From NCBI RefSeq assembly GCF_002291145.1, contig NZ_NTGE01000024.1, positions 1-64,000 on the forward strand: a stretch of DNA of 64,000 bases, given 5' to 3'. The DNA comes from Streptomyces sp. SA15. Lineage in GTDB: Bacteria > Actinomycetota > Actinomycetes > Streptomycetales > Streptomycetaceae. The notes beneath the pieces are model-generated. The model was not told the origin of the DNA and searched no databases. It worked only from the letters and a program-made list of their open reading frames with translations. A program made the position numbers and the translations under genes. Below are positions 18,566 to 27,378 of this stretch, in pieces (position 1 is the stretch's first letter; the number at the start of each line of letters is the position of its first letter).

Positions 18566-19111
18566 GTGCGCGGCAAAACCCAGGAACCCACAACGGAAGA
18601 TCCAGAAGTCGACGGCGTCGATTCAGCGTCCGAGGAATCGGACGCTCCCGCTGCTGCGGACCCGGCAGGCACACCGGCGGACAAGAAACGGATCGGCGAC
18701 CGTGCCGGCCTGCTCATGGCCGGCGCCGTACTGACCGCCTGCGGTGGACTCGTCCTCTACGGCGTGCTCGAACCGGGCAAGAGCGACGGCACGCCAGAAC
18801 GCCGCACGCCCACCGCCGCGGTGACGTACGAAGTGACCGGCCAGGGCACCGCCGACATCGCATACCAGGCCCGCAGCGAAGCCGGTCAGGCCGTCGCCGT
18901 CGAAGCGGCCGAGCTGCCCTGGCGCAAGACCGTCGACGTGCCGCTCGGCAAGGAGCCCATCGTCAGCATCGTCCTCGGCGAGAACGGCGGCCAGGCCCGC
19001 TGCGCCCTGGCCATCCGCGGCAAGCACGTCCAAAGCGCCACCGCCACCGGCACGTTCGGCCGGGCCACCTGCTCGGGCACCCTGCCCGGGCCGGACCCGA
19101 CCGAAGGCTGA
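18566..19111 (+). CDS. MmpS-like membrane-anchored protein
   Basis: 181 residues from GTG 18566, chosen because GAAAGG lies about 9 bases upstream. There is an acidic cytoplasmic N-terminus, one membrane helix (LLMAGAVLTACGGLVLYGVL at about 52-71), then an extracytoplasmic MmpS-type beta domain (YEVTGQGTADIAYQARS; ELPWRKTVDVPLG; CALAIRGKHVQSATATG). Two Cys in the outer domain could pair. MmpS proteins partner RND lipid exporters in mycobacteria; in Streptomyces their role is unknown. It is divergent from the toxin gene across about 270 bases and is followed by a strong hairpin. Confidence 0.8.
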   Translation: MRGKTQEPTTEDPEVDGVDSASEESDAPAAADPAGTPADKKRIGDRAGLLMAGAVLTACGGLVLYGVLEPGKSDGTPERRTPTAAVTYEVTGQGTADIAYQARSEAGQAVAVEAAELPWRKTVDVPLGKEPIVSIVLGENGGQARCALAIRGKHVQSATATGTFGRATCSGTLPGPDPTEG

Positions 19112-19116
19112 CATCC

Positions 19117-19154
19117 CGAGCCGACGCCGGACGGTCCGGCCGACTGTCGGCTCG
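19117..19154 (+). terminator. Terminator hairpin after the MmpS-like gene
   Basis: A perfect 9-bp stem CGAGCCGAC (19117-19125) with GTCGGCTCG (19146-19154), six bases after the stop codon. The 20-base loop contains further GC-rich self-complementarity. Confidence 0.65.
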
Positions 19155-19250
19155 ATCGCGGCAGGCAAGGTAGCCGCCGACGAGGATCCGACAGCAACGA
19201 GGAACCCCGTTGGGCGGATTTGCCGCTGATCGCTCCCTTTGCCGCCTCGC

Positions 19251-19296
19251 TTGACACAAACTCGGCCAAGTACCTACAAACCCGGTCCGGTTTGTA
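19251..19296 (+). promoter_or_regulatory. Probable promoter with overlapping palindromic operator
   Basis: TTGACA at 19251-19256 is followed 18 bases later by TACAAA (19275-19280). The palindrome TACAAACC-N6-GGTTTGTA (19275-19296) covers the -10 area. It lies about 170 bases upstream of the L,D-transpeptidase gene. Overlap with the -10 suggests a repressor site. The rest of 19155-19463 shows no gene. Confidence 0.4.
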
Positions 19297-19463
19297 CGTG
19301 ACATCCAACCGGCCGTGCGACATGCACCCGCGCGGCCCTGCCGCCGTGCCCTCACACCCATCACGGTCTGTCCTCCGGCCAAGTGAGCACGGTAGGCCGC
19401 CCTGCCGTCTGGCCCTTTGATCCGGGTCCGGCAGCACACCCCCACCCCTGTAAGGAGCTCAGT

Positions 19464-20396
19464 GTGCAGGTCCTCCCCCGGCAGATTCTGATCACCACCA
19501 CCGCCCTCGGTGTCCTGGCAGTGACGTCCGCCTGCGGTGGACACGGCGACCGACAGGAAAAGGCCGCGGACTCCGTCGAGCTGTCGCCAACCCCGAAAGA
19601 GAGCCTGGCCGGTGCCTCCGGCTCCGCGTCGCCGAGCACCTCTGCGTCCGCGTCCGCGAGACCCTCCACCTCCCCGCGCGCATCCGTCTCGGCCTCGGCG
19701 TCCGCCGCCCCGTCCGACGATCCCGCCAAGGAGACCAGCGGCTCGGCGAGCGGCGCGGGGACCGGGTCCGGCGGTGCGACGGCGGGCCCGGCACCCGCCG
19801 CCCCAGACTTCCCCGTACCGGTCGAGGTGGGCGACGCCACCCAGCTGATCACCGTCAAGGCCGGCGGCTCCTACGCCACCGTCACGGCATGGGCCAAGGG
19901 ATCCTCCGGCTGGAAGGCACAGTTCAGCACGAGCGCGGGCCGCGTCGGCTCCAACGGCGTGACCGATGGGGCGACACGGCGGCAGAGCACCTACACCACC
20001 CCCACCGGCACCTACACCCTCACCGAGGGCTTCGGAGTCGAGGCCGGCGGCACCGCCATGCCGTACCACCGGGTCACCGACGACGACTGGTGGGTGCAGG
20101 ACCCCGAGTCGAAGTTCTACAACTCCATGCACGGCGAACAGGGCGCGGACTTCCCGCTCACCGAGTCCGGCGACCGCGGCAGCGAGCACCTCATCAACTA
20201 CCCCACCCAGTACGCCAAGGCCGTCGTCATCAACTTCAACCGCTGGCCCGCCACACCCGGCCGCGGCGCCGGCATCTTCCTCCACGTCAACGGCAACGGC
20301 GCCACGGCCGGCTGCGTCTCCGTCCCCCGGGCCACCATGGACCGGATCATGGGCTGGATCACGCCGTCCGCCCACCCCCGAATCGCCATCGGCTGA
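19464..20396 (+). CDS. L,D-transpeptidase lipoprotein (YkuD domain)
   Basis: 310 residues from GTG 19464, with AAGGAG nine bases upstream. A lipoprotein signal with lipobox VTSAC (Cys at about 24) is followed by a Ser/Ala/Pro-rich spacer to about 115. The YkuD-type catalytic domain then ends with H274-VNGNGATAG-C284-VSVP, where Cys is the nucleophile that forms 3-3 peptidoglycan crosslinks or related acyl transfers. SAGRVGSNGV and TPTGTYTL are typical of the family branch also found in secreted Streptomyces YkuD proteins. It acts outside the membrane and stands alone between two hairpins. Confidence 0.9.
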   Translation: MQVLPRQILITTTALGVLAVTSACGGHGDRQEKAADSVELSPTPKESLAGASGSASPSTSASASARPSTSPRASVSASASAAPSDDPAKETSGSASGAGTGSGGATAGPAPAAPDFPVPVEVGDATQLITVKAGGSYATVTAWAKGSSGWKAQFSTSAGRVGSNGVTDGATRRQSTYTTPTGTYTLTEGFGVEAGGTAMPYHRVTDDDWWVQDPESKFYNSMHGEQGADFPLTESGDRGSEHLINYPTQYAKAVVINFNRWPATPGRGAGIFLHVNGNGATAGCVSVPRATMDRIMGWITPSAHPRIAIG

Positions 20397-20407
20397 CAGC
20401 CTTCCAA

Positions 20408-20434
20408 GGAGCATGGCCGGTTTGCCCGTGCTCC
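20408..20434 (+). terminator. Terminator hairpin after the L,D-transpeptidase gene
   Basis: GGAGCATGGC (20408-20417) pairs with GCCCGTGCTCC (20424-20434), a nearly perfect stem with one G-U pair, 12 bases after the stop. Confidence 0.5.
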
Positions 20435-20661
20435 GCACGACCCGCCATCACGCCCGCGGTGCGCCAAGCCAGCCCCCGCCCGGTGGTTTGGCGCCCGAGG
20501 CGCCCGGACGACCGCGAGGGTGGACAAGACACAGCTCATCCAGAGCGTCTCCGCTGCGGACCGGTACGGCACGCAGCTGCGATCGTTACCCGTTCCAGAA
20601 GAGCAGGCGAACCGAGCGCCACCGGCCCAGAACATGGCCACCGAACCCCGGCCGGCGCGGC

Positions 20662-21132
20662 ATGCTCGGCCGCTACAGCTACGCCTCGCACGGCCTCCGC
20701 TTCGCCATCAAAGGCCCCACCGAGTCCGCCGACGCCTTCCAGAGACGACTGGCCGAACAGGCCGAACACGAAAGCGACGCCATCGGCAACTCCAAGGCGT
20801 TCGAGTCCCACAGCCGCTGGCTGGTCGGCCCCCGGTTCCGCAACCTCGGCTCCCTGCACGCGGACATCTGGCGCGGATCCGCGGCCGAACTCGCCGACTG
20901 CGGCATGCTCGCGGTCTACCCGGTAGGCGGCTGGTGGAAGGCCAACAAGCGCACCGACCGGATCGGCCTGCCCGTCAGCTACGCCCTCCTGGTCTCCTTG
21001 CGAACCCCGGACGTCACCACCGACCTGTACACCCCCATCGCCACCCAGCTCGGCGTGCCGGTCGAGGTAGCACCCGCAGCCCAGACCGAGATCATCGACG
21101 GCATCCCTGTTCAAATGGAGTTCGGGTGGTGA
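20662..21132 (+). pseudogene. C-terminal fragment of a large protein, possibly an S8 (subtilase-like) peptidase
   Basis: 157 in-frame residues from ATG 20662: YASHGLRFAIKGPTESADAF, then LGSLHADIWRGSAAELADCG, LAVYPVGGWWK and RTPDVTTDLYTPIA. This pattern resembles the C-terminal beta-rich domain of large actinobacterial subtilase-related proteins. No catalytic Asp/His/Ser motif is present, and the upstream frame is not protein-like, so it is probably a truncated relic. The recombinase copy 2 begins 25 bases after its stop, on the opposite strand. Family identity is from memory of the pattern and is uncertain. Confidence 0.4.
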
Positions 21133-21157
21133 GCCGCCAGCAGCCCGTGCGAGGAAG

Positions 21158-22554
21158 CTACTCTTCCTCTTCGTTCCGATCAGGCTCGGGCGGCCGGTCG
21201 TAGGCGCTCAGGAGCCCTTCGATGCGCTGGTTGTTGATGGACTGCCGGTCGTACAGGCACTTGGCGTACCGGCTCAGCAGGACCTCAACGCTGTTGCCGG
21301 CCCTCTGGGCCACCTCGGCCGGATCGGCGCCCGCGCACAGCCACGTGGACAGCGCCGAGTGCCGCAGGTCGTACGGCCGCTTCGCGAGCGGTGTGCTGGT
21401 GAGCGCGGGCGGCAGGGCGAGGTCGCGGGTCTCGTGCCAGACCCGGTGGTAGGTGGTGTACGTGATGATCCGGCCCTGCTCGGTGAAGAACAGCCGGCCG
21501 TCGTCAGCCGTGCCGAACGTGGCGACGTGGTCCCTCCACAGCGTCACCAGGTGCGGCGGCAACGGCACCACCCGCGTCTCTCCCGGCGGGCGATTCTTCA
21601 GCCCACGCTCGTCGTGGAACCTGCCGGTGTCGGTCCACCGCTTGCCAGCCTGCGGCAGAGTGCGGTGCAGGACCAATCGGCCCCAGCCGGTGCGGGGCAG
21701 GCGGCAGTCCGGCAACGCGACCGCGACCGCCTCCTCCGGGCGCAGTCCGGCGTAGTACATGCCGGCGAAGAACCCGACCAGCCGACGGCCCCGGGCCCGC
21801 CGAAAGCCGCCCACGTAGGAGACGGCGTTCAGCAACTCCCTCGCCTGGTGAGGGTTGGCCACCACCCGCGGGTCCACCGCGATGGCCGGCTTGGGAACCC
21901 GCCAGCGGATCTCCTCCAGCGGATGACTGCACAGCTCGCCCCTCTCCACGGCGTAGTGCAGCGCGTGCACCAGCACCTTGCGCTTACGGCGCATCGTTTC
22001 CACGGCCGCCTCGCCGCCGTCCAGCTTGCGGCGCAGCGACTGCAGCACATCGCGCGCCAGGACCGGATCATGCAGGTCGACCAGAGGCCGGGATGCCTTC
22101 GCCACCCACTGCAGAACCAGCCGGTCCCCGCCGGCAGCTCCCGCTGCTCCGGCCCGGGTACGACGAATGCCCAGTGCCGCAGCGCGCGGCGCAGCAGCTG
22201 CCCCTTCGGCCGGCCCGGCATGTCCCAGCACATCGCCATGGTGATCGCGGTGAGCGCCTCGCTGACCTCGTCCCGGGTCTTCGCCGCCCTGCCGGGCCAG
22301 TGGGCCCGCGCGTACTCGGTCGCGAAGGCGTACCAGCTCAGCTTGGACGGACCGCGGAGGCCGTTCATGGGGCTCGCGCCTTGAGCCAGCCCCGTGCGGA
22401 TGGCCCGCACCAACTCTGCTCCGAACTCGCCCGCCAGGTCCGCGACCGCGCTGCCGTGGTCTTGGCGTCCCTCACCATGAGGCTGCGCCGGTGATCGGTC
22501 CGCCGACTCTTCGGGGTCCGATGTGGCACGGCTTTCATATCCGTTTGGGTCCAT
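21158..22554 (-). pseudogene. Orphan tyrosine recombinase, copy 2 (full length, one frameshift)
   Basis: About 465 codons from ATG 22554, preceded by a textbook AAAAGGAGG. The N-terminal part (FGAELVRAIRTGLAQGAS, WYAFATEYARAHWPG) looks like a core-binding domain. The C-terminal part carries the catalytic GLRPEEA, YDLRHSALSTWL and LLSRYAK. Compared with copy 1, one base is missing near 22126 (GGTCCCCG against GGTCCTCCG context), which breaks the frame after RELPAG. Unless this is a sequencing error, the gene is dead. Its 140-base upstream block recurs at 59455-59595. Confidence 0.85.
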
Positions 22555-22694
22555 GTCCGCCTCCTTTTGATCGGCGGGGCATGGCTGCCCGAATTGTCTA
22601 CCCCAACATCCCTCAGTACTGGTGCACCCAGGTCACGCAGGGTTGACGGGTGGAGATCGCCAGATGTTCGGGTTGACATCTGATTACAGGAGAT
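22555..22694 (-). repeat. Conserved 5' block of the recombinase element, copy A
   Basis: About 140 bases upstream of recombinase copy 2 match 59455-59595. Both share a CTCCTTTTGATC ribosome-site region, CACCCAGGTCACGCAGGGTT and a border at GATTACAGGAGAT (22682-22694), beyond which similarity ends. Conservation outside the reading frame suggests a mobile unit or a regulatory/attachment region carried with the recombinase. Confidence 0.7.
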
Positions 22695-22699
22695 AACCG

Positions 22700-23318
22700 A
22701 GTCCCGGCGGCAACGCGATAGAGCCCGTCAGGTCGGCGGCGGTGAACCAATCACTGTGGTCGAGGACCGATGATCAGTATGTACGCGTTACCGGAAGACC
22801 GGACATAGGACGCCGAGGGGGAGCCGGCGCTGGACACGCTGGTGACAACGGCCGCTGGTGTTTCCGCTCGGCGGGCGTACTTGTCGGCGTTTGACCGTTG
22901 CTCTTTTCGGGCCTCGCATTGCCCTGCTTACCGATTCCGATCTCTCCTGCTGGCAGATTTCTGCAGGTCAAAGGCCCTATGCTAGTGGTTTGTTGGCCAT
23001 ACACGCCGCCGTATACCGGACGTGCCACAGACCGGTGGCCCCCACCTCGCCTTCTGCCGAAATGCCTCGCGTGACCTGCCTGAATGTGGTCCACAGCACA
23101 CCGAAGCGCAAACGGTCTGGTGGGTCGTTGCCATTTCCGCTCCGGCACGTAGCACGAGTCACTTCGGTAACTCTTTGGCCATACGGGGGTACCGCCGAGA
23201 TAAGCTCAACAGGCCACAGGATGATCTTGAAGCCCTGAGATCACAGCCCGTCACCCGTTCGCCTCGGCTTCGTTGGTGCGATGTTGGGCTTGTCATCTGG
23301 GGCCGGGGCGGATTGTGA
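22700..23318. other. Intergenic stretch of about 600 bases without a recognisable gene
   Basis: Lower GC than the flanks. Short frames on both strands lack ribosome sites and domains. It lies between the recombinase element border and a Tn3 transposase fragment, so it is probably old junction DNA. Confidence 0.4.
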
Positions 23319-23712
23319 CCTCGCGAGCGGACCGCGTATCCGCGGTTCAAGCGGCTGATCACCGCGCATGAGCTGCATCTGTTCTGCGCGCCGAGCCGGG
23401 ATGAGGTCGAGTGGGCGTTCGGTGCCACGAACTGCGATAAACATCTCCTGGCCCTGCTGCTGATGCTGATACTGAAGTCGTATCAGCGCATGGGGTGTTT
23501 CCCGAAGCTGCAGGGCGTCCCGGAGATGGTGGTGGACTTCGTACGGCGAGCGGTGGAGCTAACGGAGGGCACGCTGCCGCTGTACCGGGCGGTGAAGACG
23601 CCAAGAACCACTGGGGCCTGGAGCGGCAGCGGGTGCATGTGGCTACGACCACGCCGAGGCCCGCCGGATCGCCGAGGCGTCGATCCGGAAGGAGGCCGCG
23701 ACGGGCCACCGG
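23319..23712 (+). mobile_element. Tn3-family transposase, N-terminal fragment
   Basis: ERTAYPRFKRLITAHELHLF, then CDKHLLALLLMLILKSYQRM, PEMVVDFVRRAVEL and, after a frame change near 23600, GYDHAEARRIAEASIRKEAA. This is the DUF4158-type N-terminal domain of Streptomyces Tn3 transposases. Only about 130 of the normal 1000 or so residues remain, and frame changes break it. An IS630 fragment follows directly. Confidence 0.75.
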
Positions 23713-24069
23713 TCTAGCTGTTCCCGGAAGGACTACCGCGACCTGATCCAGACCGCACACCAGCAGCTTGGCGGCCCGATCGTGCTGGTCTGGGACAACC
23801 TCAACACCCACCTCACCGCCGACATGCGCCGCTGCATCGCCGACCGCGACTGGCTCACTGTCTTCCAACTGCCGCCCTATGCACCCGACCTCAACCCGGT
23901 CGAGGGCATGTGGTCCGTCATGCGACGCACCACCGTGGCCAACCGTGCCTTCTCCGACCCCGATGACTTGATCACTACCGTCCGACGCGGCCTACGCCAG
24001 CTCCAGTACCGCCACGACGGCCTCGACGGCTGCCTCACCGGCACCGGCCTCCGACGCCAGCCACCATGA
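23713..24069 (+). mobile_element. IS630-family transposase, C-terminal fragment
   Basis: About 118 codons of the DDE domain of an IS630/Tc1-like transposase: IVLVWDNLNTHLTADM (second Asp) and LPPYAPDLNPVEGMWSVMRR (catalytic Glu region). The N-terminal helix-turn-helix and first Asp are missing. It joins directly to the Tn3 fragment, showing successive insertions. Confidence 0.85.
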
Positions 24070-24140
24070 CGACATCACGCATTCAAGGTCAGTAGGAGAA
24101 GTAGGAGTGGCGAGGCTCCGGTAGATCTCCGTTCGGTCTG

Positions 24141-24332
24141 CTACTTCCGGATCTTTCCGGTTCCCTTGCAGGCGGAACACTGGTACCAGTCGTCTCGTTG
24201 ATGGAACCCACCACGTCCTCTGCACTGACGGCACTCATTGGGGCCGAGCGGCCGGAGCCGTTCAATGATGCCCAGGACGACGGCGACGACGACAAGAGCT
24301 ATCCACCAGTCCGGCGGACCTGATCCGTGCAT
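24141..24332 (-). CDS. Small membrane protein with a DnaJ-type zinc-finger tail
   Basis: 63 residues from ATG 24332, with GGTGAG just before it. One membrane helix (WWIALVVVAVVLGII at about 8-22) is followed by a cytoplasmic tail with two CxxCxGxG repeats (CRQCRGRGG and CSACKGTGK), the zinc-binding pattern of DnaJ central domains. Single-helix proteins with a DnaJ-like finger are known in Streptomyces but not characterised. The gene stands alone among IS fragments. Confidence 0.6.
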   Translation of the reverse strand: MHGSGPPDWWIALVVVAVVLGIIERLRPLGPNECRQCRGRGGFHQRDDWYQCSACKGTGKIRK

Positions 24333-24419
24333 CTCACCATCTTCAGCGGCGTTGGATGCCTGATTGAAGGCATCAGGAGGGGGCGCACGGGGGCACGCGG
24401 TGTGTCTTTGGGCCATACG

Positions 24420-24752
24420 GAAAGGGCGGGGGATGCAGCAGCAGGTGCGAGTCGTTCGGCTCGGCCAGCGCGAGCCGGGCGACTCGTCGTCCCGTGGCTC
24501 GAAGACAATGCCCTGGGGCCCTGATCTGTATCCCTTAGGACGGTTCGTGTTGCCGTCCTGGTGACGCTTCGGCGAACGGCGCGAGCTATGTGCTCAGGTT
24601 GCTCTCCGCCTTCCTGCCGGGCGATCCGCTTCCCCTTGAGTACGAGGGGTTCACGACTGCGGTGAGCACACACAGGAGCAGAAATCACGCCCCATCAGCG
24701 GAGTGCTAACGCGACTCAACTAGCCTGCTGAGGCGGGTCAGCGTGTCCCGAG
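24420..24752. other. Intergenic stretch, nothing recognised
   Basis: About 330 bases between two small minus-strand membrane protein genes. No domain, repeat or clear hairpin was noticed. Confidence 0.4.
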
Positions 24753-25247
24753 TCATCGCGGAGCCACCCCGACCGCAGAGAAGACGATCACTGCGATGCC
24801 GACCAGACCGATTGCCATGGGAAGCCCCAACCAGAGGATGTGGAGCCGGATTCGCTTGAGCCTGGGGAACTTCTTCTTGTTCTCCTTCTTGCCCGCGTCC
24901 CTCAACGCTTCCGTTCTTACCCATCCGGTCACGGACTGATCGTGTAGCTGATCGATCCTGCCTCGGATCTGGCCGAGGATCTCGGTGTGCATCCGATTGC
25001 GCTCGTAGTGCTTGAAGCTGAGTGCGAAACCAAGCACGCTGAGGATGATCACCACCACTCCGGTGAGGATGTCCGCCTTGGACAGTCCGCCCACGCCGGC
25101 GAGTGTCACCACAGCGGCTGCAATCCCGGCGAGCGTGCTCGTCACGGTGGCCCGCAGGTTCTCGTGCTGGCGCGCCTGGGCCGCGTGTTCGTCGTAGTAG
25201 GCCCAGAGACTCGTCAGCGCTGCTTCCATCTGCTTGTCGGAATCCAC
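24753..25247 (-). CDS. Uncharacterised four-helix membrane protein
   Basis: 164 residues from GTG 25247, with GGAGG four bases upstream. There are two adjacent membrane segments (STLAGIAAAVVTLAGVGGL and ILTGVVVIILSVLGFALSF), a basic helical cytoplasmic loop (HYERNRMHTEILGQIRGRID; KKENKKKFPRLKRIR), then a further hydrophobic region (ILWLGLPMAIGLVGIAVIVF). The layout recalls SLATT-like pore-forming effectors but no diagnostic motif is present. Function unknown. The gene is not in an obvious operon. Confidence 0.6.
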   Translation of the reverse strand: MDSDKQMEAALTSLWAYYDEHAAQARQHENLRATVTSTLAGIAAAVVTLAGVGGLSKADILTGVVVIILSVLGFALSFKHYERNRMHTEILGQIRGRIDQLHDQSVTGWVRTEALRDAGKKENKKKFPRLKRIRLHILWLGLPMAIGLVGIAVIVFSAVGVAPR

Positions 25248-25535
25248 GTGGCCTCCCTGCCCCTCCTTGCTCCGGACCCAACATGCTCCCGCCCGCCGGG
25301 AGAGTCCATGGAGTGACCTGGCCAGCGTGGCGCGCGGGCAGCGTCTTATCCATAAGCAACACGCTTGAGGGCCCGTTCGTGGAGATCCGTGCAGCCGTTG
25401 GCGCCCATGTGCCGAGCGTGAAGGCCGTCACCGACACCGCGTACGAGCACCACGCCACGCTGCGGGAGCTCATGCGCGAGCGGAGCGACCCTCGGTCGTC
25501 ACGCCGGGCGTCACCGTGCACGGGGATGGACGTCG

Positions 25536-25735
25536 GCAAGTGGCGGCCAGGCACCGCCAGCACAAGGTCTGGCAGGGCCTGATGGACGGGCAGCGCGAAC
25601 TCCTGCAAGTTGACGCGTCCCGCTGCCGCCGGAGCAGGAAGTGCTCGCCAAGGCCCCCAAAGGCTCTGTGGCGGTCTCCAGGGGCCACGTAGAACGGCTC
25701 GAGGACGGCACCGAGGTCAGGCTCGGGCACGCTCG
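25536..25735 (+). pseudogene. Possible helicase-associated-domain remnant
   Basis: Across frame changes the plus strand reads HRQHKVWQGLMDGQRELLQ and then PEQEVLAKAPKGSVAVSRGHVERLEDGTEVRLG. This resembles the repeated helicase-associated (HA) domain of actinobacterial DEAD/DEAH helicases (GSVTVPR..VE...DGTEVRLG.WL). Only about 65 residues are present and no helicase motif is nearby. The flanking bases 25248-25535 hold only weak protein-like stretches. Confidence 0.4.
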
Positions 25736-25960
25736 GCGGCGGGCCCCACGCAGCGCGTGCCTCGCCAGGCTGTTGGCTACCTACCAGCGCCAACGCGTTA
25801 TATCCACTGACTTGACGCCTGCTCCCGCTCCCTCATCCGCGGGGATGGTCCCAGGCCGGACTGTCCGGCGGCTGCCAGGGCATCCCGACCGCTCTGATCG
25901 ACACGGCCTGGCCCCTCCGCCGCCTCGCAACGGCCCGCGCCGGGGGCCTGACCGGATCAC

Positions 25961-26289
25961 TCATTCGGTTCCGGCGGTGTCGTCCGAAAGGTACTGTCGC
26001 CGTTCTTCGTCGGTCAGTGGTGGATATGCGGTGGCTGTGACGTCCGCGGCCACTTCCTCCGCGTCCAGTCGCCATAGCCGTGCGGTGCCGTCGGCGCTGC
26101 CGGAAACGAGCACCGACCCGTTCGGGCTGAAGACCACGGAGCTCACCCGGTCGGTGTGACCAGTCAGGCGAACGGGCTGTGGGGCGGCCTGCGTCTTCAG
26201 GTCCCAGAGCGCGACGGTGTTGTCGTAGCTCGCGGTGGCCAGCCTGCTGCAGTCGGCGCAGAAGGCGACTGCCTGCAGCGCGGCACTGT
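25961..26289 (-). pseudogene. C-terminal WD40-repeat fragment
   Basis: About 109 residues with two WD40 blades: AVAFCADCSRLATASYDNTV then ALWDLK, and SVVFSPNGSVLVSGSADGTA then RLWRL. An acidic tail (LTDEERRQYLSDD) follows. WD40 beta propellers need seven or so blades, and homology stops at about 26290, so this is the end of a longer protein such as a WD40 STAND regulator. Confidence 0.75.
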
Positions 26290-26740
26290 GGCGACATCGC
26301 GGCCGGCGTCGGGTTCCATCTCTCCTTCAGACCGTCGCGCAGCTCTTCGACAGTGAGGGCGCGGTCTTCGAGGTGTCCGGGACGGCCACCCTCGGAGTTT
26401 TCGCCCTGGGCGGCTTGCCCTTCACCGTGGGGTGGATAGCCATGGTGCGGCTGGGTCGCGAGCGCCTGGACTGGAAGACTCCTCAGCCGTAGCGCGCTCG
26501 TTCCGTCATTTCGGCCAGTCCATCACGAATCCGGTAGGGCCGGATTCCGTTCGCTGGGCGCTCCTCCGCCCCCGAGTCCGGACTTCCTGCCAGAAGGCGT
26601 CGACCTGCGACGTACTGAAGGGCTGCCACCGCAGGGAGAACATCTGGGCAGTCTCCCGCTCGCGGCGCCGACCCGGGACACCCAGCGGCTCGTCGAGCTC
26701 GTGACCAGGCCCCAGGCGACGAACTTCAGCACATCGAGGG
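26290..26740. other. Short coding relics
   Basis: The plus strand ends a membrane-like frame at 26492 (TLGVFALGGLPFTVGWIAMV). The minus strand ends another at 26506 (QMFSLRWQPFSTSQVDAFWQ). Both lack starts, ribosome sites and known motifs and look like gene ends brought together by rearrangement. Confidence 0.3.
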
Positions 26741-26800
26741 CTAGTTCACGTCACCCACGACACACTTTCAGGCTCTCTTCACGTCGAAACGCTGAGTTAA

Positions 26801-26853
26801 CCCTGCAAATGATTTTGCAGGGCTATTGTGTTTCTTGGTCAAACATTGACCAA
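26801..26853 (+). promoter_or_regulatory. Terminator hairpin and palindromic operator before the CA-SulP locus
   Basis: CCCTGCAAA-TGAT-TTTGCAGGG (26801-26822) is a perfect 9-bp hairpin followed by a T-rich run. Thirteen bases later TTGGTCAA-ACA-TTGACCAA (26835-26853) forms a perfect 8-bp palindrome. It contains one possible -35 (TTGACC, 26846-26851) and lies just before another (TTGACA, 26857-26862). This AT-richer stretch is unusual here and looks like a regulated promoter for 26898 onward. Confidence 0.55.
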
Positions 26854-26897
26854 GCGTTGACATGCTCTAAAGGCTGCGAAGTGCCTGGGGGAGGCTC

Positions 26898-27299
26898 ATG
26901 TTCCGAGGTACGACTTCCCGGACCGTGGTTTCGATCCTCACCGCCGTCCTGCTCGGTCTCCAACTTTTCGCGCCCACCGCAGCCTTCGCATCCGCGCATA
27001 CAGCCCGTCACGCCGTGGCCAAGGGCCAGCCCGGAATCAAGCCCTCCGGGAATGCGCTGCGCGACGAGATCGTCACCTGCCGGGATGCAGGCCACCACGG
27101 GGACCCGACCGGTCCCCTGCGCACCCGCGACCGGCACCGCACCGCCGCGGACTCCACGCCCGAGGCACCCCACCGTCCACACCGGAGGCAAGGAGCCTCG
27201 AAGGCGGGCGAGCCAGGCTCACCCCGCACCGCGCACCACCGCACGTCGAGATCGTCGACAGCCCACTCCCCGGCGGCACTTCAGGTGTTCCGCTGCTGA
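26898..27299 (+). CDS. Secreted basic protein of unknown function
   Basis: 133 residues from ATG 26898, preceded by GGGGGAGG. A clear signal peptide (TVVSILTAVLLGLQLFAPTA, cleavage near AFA-SA) leads into a His/Arg/Pro-rich, probably disordered mature part. No domain recognised. The C-terminal half (from about residue 65) is of low complexity and could reflect a frame change, so the true protein may be shorter. It lies 79 bases upstream of carbonic anhydrase and may be co-transcribed from the palindrome-containing promoter. Confidence 0.5.
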   Translation: MFRGTTSRTVVSILTAVLLGLQLFAPTAAFASAHTARHAVAKGQPGIKPSGNALRDEIVTCRDAGHHGDPTGPLRTRDRHRTAADSTPEAPHRPHRRQGASKAGEPGSPRTAHHRTSRSSTAHSPAALQVFRC

Positions 27300-27378
27300 G
27301 CAGCAGAGCAGTACACCCACCCCTGTCCTGTCAGTCCGACGCGCCCCCCACTGGCGCGCCAGGAGGAGTCACCACACC

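Noticed and set aside
24753..25247. SLATT-type defence effector
   Set aside because: Helix layout is similar, but there is no partner nucleotidyltransferase, STING/SLOG sensor or diagnostic motif nearby.
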